A DNA stretch of 34,128 nucleotides from a virus. The stretch covers positions 1-34,128 of the IMG/VR virus record IMGVR_UViG_3300033149_005403. The stretch is one strand, 5' to 3'. How positions within the stretch are numbered: the stretch's first letter is position 1; each line of letters opens with the position of its first letter. The notes beneath the pieces are model-generated. The model had not been told where the DNA came from and did no database searches. It saw only the letters and a program-made list of their open reading frames with translations. Shown piece after piece: positions 31,590-34,128 of the stretch. A program made the translations under genes and the position numbers.

Positions 31590-32356
31590 GTCTCCTCCTT
31601 CGGCTTCAATTTATTGAATCGTTCAACCCAGTACGGGTCGGTAATGCGGGCTCGCATAATATCATGGTCACCGATATGCCATGCCCAGCGATATGCCCAC
31701 TCTGATTCGGTAACCCGATCGCGCATAACGTCCTGGTCGCCGATATACCGAGCCCAGCAGTATGCCCATTGCGATTCGGTAACCCGATCGCGCATGATGT
31801 TGCGGTCACTGATGTCCATAGCCCAGCGATATGCCCACTCTGATTCGGTAACCCGATCGCGCATAACGTCCTGGTCGCCGATATACCGAGCCCACCAGTA
31901 TGCCCATTGCGATTCGGTAACCCTATCGCGTATGACGTCCCGGTCGCCAATATGCCGAGCCCAGCGATATGCCCACTCTGATTCGGTAACCCGATCGCGC
32001 ATAACGTCCTGGTCACCAATATACCGAGCCCAGCAGTATGCCCATTGCGATTCGGTAACCCGATCGCGCATGATGTTGCAGTCACCGATGTCCATAGCCC
32101 ACCAGTAAGCGTATTCCGATTCGGTAACCCGATCGCGCATGATGTTGCGGTCGCCAATATGCAGAGCCCAATGATATGCCCATGCTGAGGGGATGTCAGT
32201 TTTCAGCAACCGCGGCAGTAGTTTATCCCGTAGGGGTCTGGCAGCGGTCATGATCTCCCCCCAACAACAGCCGTCACGAATTGCCTCGCGGAGTTCAGGA
32301 CAGTTTAAGCCCCGGATGAGTCTCAGCCCCAGTTTACGTTGTTCTGCATAATCCAT
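31583..32356 (-). CDS. Protein of 23-residue Trp-rich repeats
   Basis: A 257-residue protein. After an N-terminal part of about 55 residues (with CPELREAIRDGCCWGEI) it consists of eight units of 23 residues with consensus E/Q-W-A-Y-x-W-A-x-x-I-G-D-x-D-V-M-R-D-R-V-T-E-S. E-type and Q-type units alternate, so the DNA repeat is 69 bp with a 138-bp higher order. Each unit should fold as one or two short helices, stacking as a solenoid. I do not recognise a family. AGGGAGA stands before the ATG and a strong promoter precedes it. Highly conserved copies suggest recent duplication or selection for repeat integrity. Confidence 0.8.
   Translation of the reverse strand: MDYAEQRKLGLRLIRGLNCPELREAIRDGCCWGEIMTAARPLRDKLLPRLLKTDIPSAWAYHWALHIGDRNIMRDRVTESEYAYWWAMDIGDCNIMRDRVTESQWAYCWARYIGDQDVMRDRVTESEWAYRWARHIGDRDVIRDRVTESQWAYWWARYIGDQDVMRDRVTESEWAYRWAMDISDRNIMRDRVTESQWAYCWARYIGDQDVMRDRVTESEWAYRWAWHIGDHDIMRARITDPYWVERFNKLKPKEETC
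31640..32195. repeat. Tandem 69/138-bp repeats inside the gene
   Basis: The marker tctgattcgg recurs at 31701, 31839 and 31977, and tccgattcgg at 32115; gcgattcgg recurs at 31771, 31909 and 32047. Each series has a 138-bp period. The repeats keep the reading frame (69 is divisible by 3) and therefore also leave open long false frames on the other strand and in another minus frame. Confidence 0.9.
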
Positions 32357-32359
32357 TGT

Positions 32360-32470
32360 CTCTCCCTTGTTTTGGTTTCAGTAGATGACCTCACATCTGC
32401 TAATTCCAATATATATTGGAGAACCGAAAATGTCAAGCGTTTTATTACATTTTTATAAAATAATTAAAAT
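32360..32470 (-). repeat. Promoter/leader block, copy B (111 bp)
   Basis: Same block as 8381-8491, with five differences in 111 bases by my count. It lies directly upstream of the repeat protein and ends at the stop region of the VRR-NUC gene. It contains the promoter, a perfect 16-bp palindrome and the AGATG/CATCT leader repeat (32383-32398). Confidence 0.9.
32408..32436 (-). promoter_or_regulatory. Sigma-70 promoter of the repeat-protein operon
   Basis: TTGACA (32431-32436), 17-bp spacer, TATATT (32408-32413) on the minus strand, with AT-rich UP-like tracts upstream. The perfect 16-bp palindrome TCCAATATATATTGGA (32405-32420) overlaps the -10 box and should be an operator. Confidence 0.88.
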
Positions 32471-32472
32471 AA

Positions 32473-32769
32473 TTATACAACCGTCATAAATGAATCAATT
32501 GATGCAATAATCAATCGAACATCATCAACGCAATCGACTCGCGTTGCGATTGCATCGGCTTGTGTCCAATGCAATAATTCGATTTCCTGTAGCTTCGTCA
32601 ATGAATTTCCCGGACGTTTTACCTCAAGCGCGAGGGTTCGTCCACGATAACAAGCGATAATATCCGGTAAATTTGCCGTAAAATTCGATGAGAATATTTT
32701 GCGAGCATAACAATGGTCCAACCCATTGAGATACTGCAGAATTTTCTGTACAATTATTTTCTCTCGCAT
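32473..32769 (-). CDS. VRR-NUC type nuclease
   Basis: A 98-residue PD-(D/E)xK nuclease of the VRR-NUC group, found widely in phages. The catalytic signature is visible: LPDIIACYRGRTLALEVKRP with D36, E49 and K51, and a Gln at 61 in the following helix (LTKLQEIELLHWTQADA). The family includes Holliday-junction-resolving and structure-specific nucleases, so it may trim replication or recombination intermediates before packaging. It is a single-domain, short version. AAAGGA lies before the ATG, right behind the stop of the zinc protein. Confidence 0.88.
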   Translation of the reverse strand: MREKIIVQKILQYLNGLDHCYARKIFSSNFTANLPDIIACYRGRTLALEVKRPGNSLTKLQEIELLHWTQADAIATRVDCVDDVRLIIASIDSFMTVV

Positions 32770-32771
32770 GG

Positions 32772-33161
32772 TTAAAATCCTTTAGATTCGTCTGCATAAT
32801 TAAATCCATTCACGTCTGACGGATGTATCCGCTTCTGCCGCAACGTCGCTAAAATACAAGCGGGGCAATCCCCTGTGATCTCTCTCAATTTTGGGATCGC
32901 CTCCTCTACGGCAATAAAATAAGACGCGTTTAGAGAGTTGTTTGGAATAAATCCAAACGAATCGTAATCGCCGTCATAGTCCGGCAACACAGCCAGATAA
33001 TCAGACATCGGCTTTTGCTGATGCTCGATGAGGTTGCACATTCGACAGATACGATCAGGGTTCATTGTGCAATGTTTCTCATGTTGACTCATGTGCGATG
33101 CAGATAGTCCTTTCTTACCGCAATACTCGCACTCGTAACGATTTACCCGTTTAACTTTCAT
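32772..33161 (-). CDS. Zinc-finger phage protein
   Basis: A 129-residue protein with an N-terminal finger CEYCGKKGLSASHMSQHEKHC (C10, C13, H23, H27/H30, C31), then CRMC (about 39-42) and CPAC near 99-102, so up to two zinc sites. The finger resembles short C2H2-like units of phage proteins that bind DNA or join partners. The middle part is acidic (PDYDGDYDSFG). Function unknown. No strong ribosome site; it follows the methyltransferase relic. Confidence 0.65.
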   Translation of the reverse strand: MKVKRVNRYECEYCGKKGLSASHMSQHEKHCTMNPDRICRMCNLIEHQQKPMSDYLAVLPDYDGDYDSFGFIPNNSLNASYFIAVEEAIPKLREITGDCPACILATLRQKRIHPSDVNGFNYADESKGF

Positions 33162-33170
33162 TGATTAGTC

Positions 33171-33393
33171 TTATATCCCTATTGTTTGTTGTTTTAGTCT
33201 ATCTCTTGAGTATTTCACGTATCTCTCGCCAATTTCTATCATAATATATTGTCTATTCAGCCTTTTCGCCACCCCATATTTGCGGCTGTGTCAAATATGC
33301 CCGTAATCCCCAGTAAGGTGGACTCGTGATAACACATTGCACATATTCGTCAGGTAATGATTGCATTACGGAGAAGCAATTTGCGTGATACAT
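33171..33393 (-). pseudogene. Internally deleted DNA methyltransferase (relic)
   Basis: Two ends of a beta-class DNA methyltransferase remain. From 33393 (ATG with AGAAAGG upstream) a 46-residue frame encodes VMQSLPDEYVQCVITSPPYW, with motif IV SPPYWGLR, and stops at 33253. In the +1 frame, from about 33275 to 33171, a 34-residue piece reads GVAKRLNRQYIMIEIGERYV and ends with a helix typical of the protein C-terminus, where the SAM-binding motif I region leads to an IGIExxxxY element. In intact phage enzymes (often 200-300 residues) these ends are separated by the rest of the domain. So the centre is lost and the frames do not fit. SPPY suggests N4-cytosine or a beta-class N6 enzyme originally. 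Confidence 0.75.
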
Positions 33394-33413
33394 GTAATTG
33401 CCTTTCTGTTGAA

Positions 33414-33605
33414 CTATTCGGAATTTCCTAATAGTTGCAATTGGGTTTTGCTTCTTTTAATCTTGCGGAGCCCCCGAAACGGGCGTACAGTGATTTTCCC
33501 GTCTGGATATTGGATCATCACATTCCGCGGTCCACCACCGCGACCCCAACGGCATAAAATGCGAACCTTAACGCCTCGTAATAGATAAAATTTATCCATT
33601 AACAT
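33414..33605 (-). CDS. Small basic protein, unknown function
   Basis: A 63-residue, very basic protein (VKVRILCRWGRGGGPRNVMI, PFRGLRKIKRSKT), probably with a small beta barrel or RNA/DNA-binding surface; the Gly/Arg-rich segment and spacing suggest an SH3-like or KOW-like small domain, but that is only a guess. It overlaps the upstream gene by 14 bp (an ATG six bases later is also possible) and lies 20 bp before the start of the methyltransferase relic. Confidence 0.55.
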   Translation of the reverse strand: MLMDKFYLLRGVKVRILCRWGRGGGPRNVMIQYPDGKITVRPFRGLRKIKRSKTQLQLLGNSE

Positions 33606-34002
33606 GTTTGATTTTATGCTGAATTTCTCCTTCCAACCAATTTAACACGCTTCTAACATCATCGATCTGAAAATCCCGAATTAGTGGTACGCAGGGTATT
33701 TTATGAGCAAATGCCTCATCTACCTCCTGTCGGCATCCTTGAGACCCACGCCATTCCGGAGACAAAATCATCGCATCACATCGCAGCATTAATCCGCAGG
33801 TTGATTCGTACCAATAATCATCGTCCAGCTTGCTGCCCATATCCGTCATTTCCAGACCGATCAAATTGTTCATGGTGTGCGGACAGACCGCTGACCATTT
33901 GCCCTCCCCCGCTACATTAACCATCGCTGCAATACGAGACGCCCTGATGATGTTTGTCAGCTCATCGCCGCTGAATGGAGCGGCTATGTAGACATATTTC
34001 AT
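33592..34002 (-). CDS. Nucleoside 2-deoxyribosyltransferase-like protein
   Basis: A 136-residue protein of the deoxyribosyltransferase-like group (DUF4406/DUF1937/DUF7768-like) common in phages. Marks are the start MKYVYIAAPFSGDE, ASRIAAMVNVAGEG, and DAMILSPEWRGSQGCRQEVD (75-94), where the family has its substrate-binding Asp/Ser and the acidic catalytic residue. Such proteins may process nucleosides or nucleotides or bind them as signals. The ATG follows GGAGGAG and overlaps the stop of the partial upstream gene (ATGA). Confidence 0.75.
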   Translation of the reverse strand: MKYVYIAAPFSGDELTNIIRASRIAAMVNVAGEGKWSAVCPHTMNNLIGLEMTDMGSKLDDDYWYESTCGLMLRCDAMILSPEWRGSQGCRQEVDEAFAHKIPCVPLIRDFQIDDVRSVLNWLEGEIQHKIKHVNG

Positions 34003-34128
34003 TTCTCCTCCAGTGGAAAATAATCATGCGGATTATCTTTAATACCCTGCTCGAGTTCTAATAATTCTGATTCCCTGGGTTCTATCCCTATCGCCCCTAA
34101 CCAGCCCCAGAAACTATACTCCGGAGAT
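33999..34128 (-). CDS. C-terminal part of an unknown gene (cut by window edge)
   Basis: The last 42 residues of a protein run from the window edge to a TGA that overlaps the next ATG. The visible part has YSFWGWLGAIGIEPRESELL and a helical acidic end (DNPHDYFPLEEK). Too short for a family call. The stop overlap and the ribosome site for the following gene inside this reading frame show that both belong to one operon that continues to the right of the window. Confidence 0.6.
   Translation of the reverse strand, partial: SPEYSFWGWLGAIGIEPRESELLELEQGIKDNPHDYFPLEEK

Noticed and set aside
31512-32108. 198-codon plus-strand frame and a 183-codon second minus-strand frame across the repeat gene
   Set aside because: Both are open only because the 69-bp repeat keeps all frames in register. 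Neither has a ribosome site, and the chosen minus frame has promoter, ribosome site and overlap with the next gene.
31640-32195. CRISPR-like array
   Set aside because: The repeats are directly joined 69/138-bp coding units without unique spacers, and they translate as a regular protein repeat.
33414-33605. Remnant of the methyltransferase in the small basic gene
   Set aside because: Its sequence has no methyltransferase motif and it ends before the relic starts with its own ribosome site.
1-34128. Integrase, attachment sites, reverse transcriptase or diversity-generating element
   Set aside because: No protein with the needed motifs and no template/variable repeat pair was found, so a temperate lifestyle or a DGR cannot be supported from this window.

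Overview
The window is part of the genome of a tailed, double-stranded DNA phage or prophage with a siphovirus-type layout. Every convincing gene is on the minus strand, so the functional order runs from right to left. The evidence is a complete HK97-type head and tail assembly line: terminase, portal, prohead protease, major capsid protein, connectors, tail tube, tail assembly chaperones, a 602-residue tape measure protein and a tail hub. It is followed by an amidase endolysin with a holin-like neighbour. I see no integrase, attachment site, tRNA or clear host gene, so lifestyle cannot be decided. Sec signal peptides, a small outer-membrane-barrel-like protein and a spanin-like protein suggest a Gram-negative (diderm) host. 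Promoters look like ordinary sigma-70 sites.

Region 1 (34128 to 31344) holds small accessory and nucleic-acid genes: a deoxyribosyltransferase-like protein, an internally deleted DNA methyltransferase, a Cys/His zinc protein, a VRR-NUC nuclease, and a protein built of 23-residue repeats under its own strong promoter. It closes at a hairpin plus T-tract terminator (31270-31309) that overlaps the promoter of the next operon.

Region 2 (31227 to 8693) is the late operon: truncated ParB-like protein, terminase small and large subunits, a 420-bp repeat-rich non-coding gap, portal fused to a MuF domain, protease, capsid, connectors, tail tube, two-frame tail chaperone, tape measure, hub, tail proteins, fibre, three successive genes with signal peptides (one LamG-like, one joined to a leucine-rich repeat reading frame), an outer-membrane-like protein, a membrane/coiled-coil protein, a holin candidate and the endolysin. 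A perfect 12-bp hairpin (8520-8553) lies after it.

Region 3 (8375 to 15) is the early or replication operon. It starts from a promoter block that is nearly identical to the one in front of the repeat protein in region 1. It encodes small proteins, an HTH regulator, an SNF2-type helicase, a conserved phage protein, a zinc-containing protein, an archaeo-eukaryotic-type primase, an SF1 UvrD-like helicase and zinc-ribbon proteins. The gap between primase-side and helicase genes (2277-2468) carries the same TGTAATTGG repeats as the gap after the terminase, and these are the best candidates for an origin or operator system.

The points I would follow first are: the shared promoter/operator block and its possible HTH regulator; the TGTAATTGG repeats in two gaps; the run of secreted proteins inside the late operon, including a narrow +1 frameshift window into the LRR frame; the 138-bp higher-order repeat protein; and two genes without ordinary starts or frames (the second tail chaperone frame and the methyltransferase relic).
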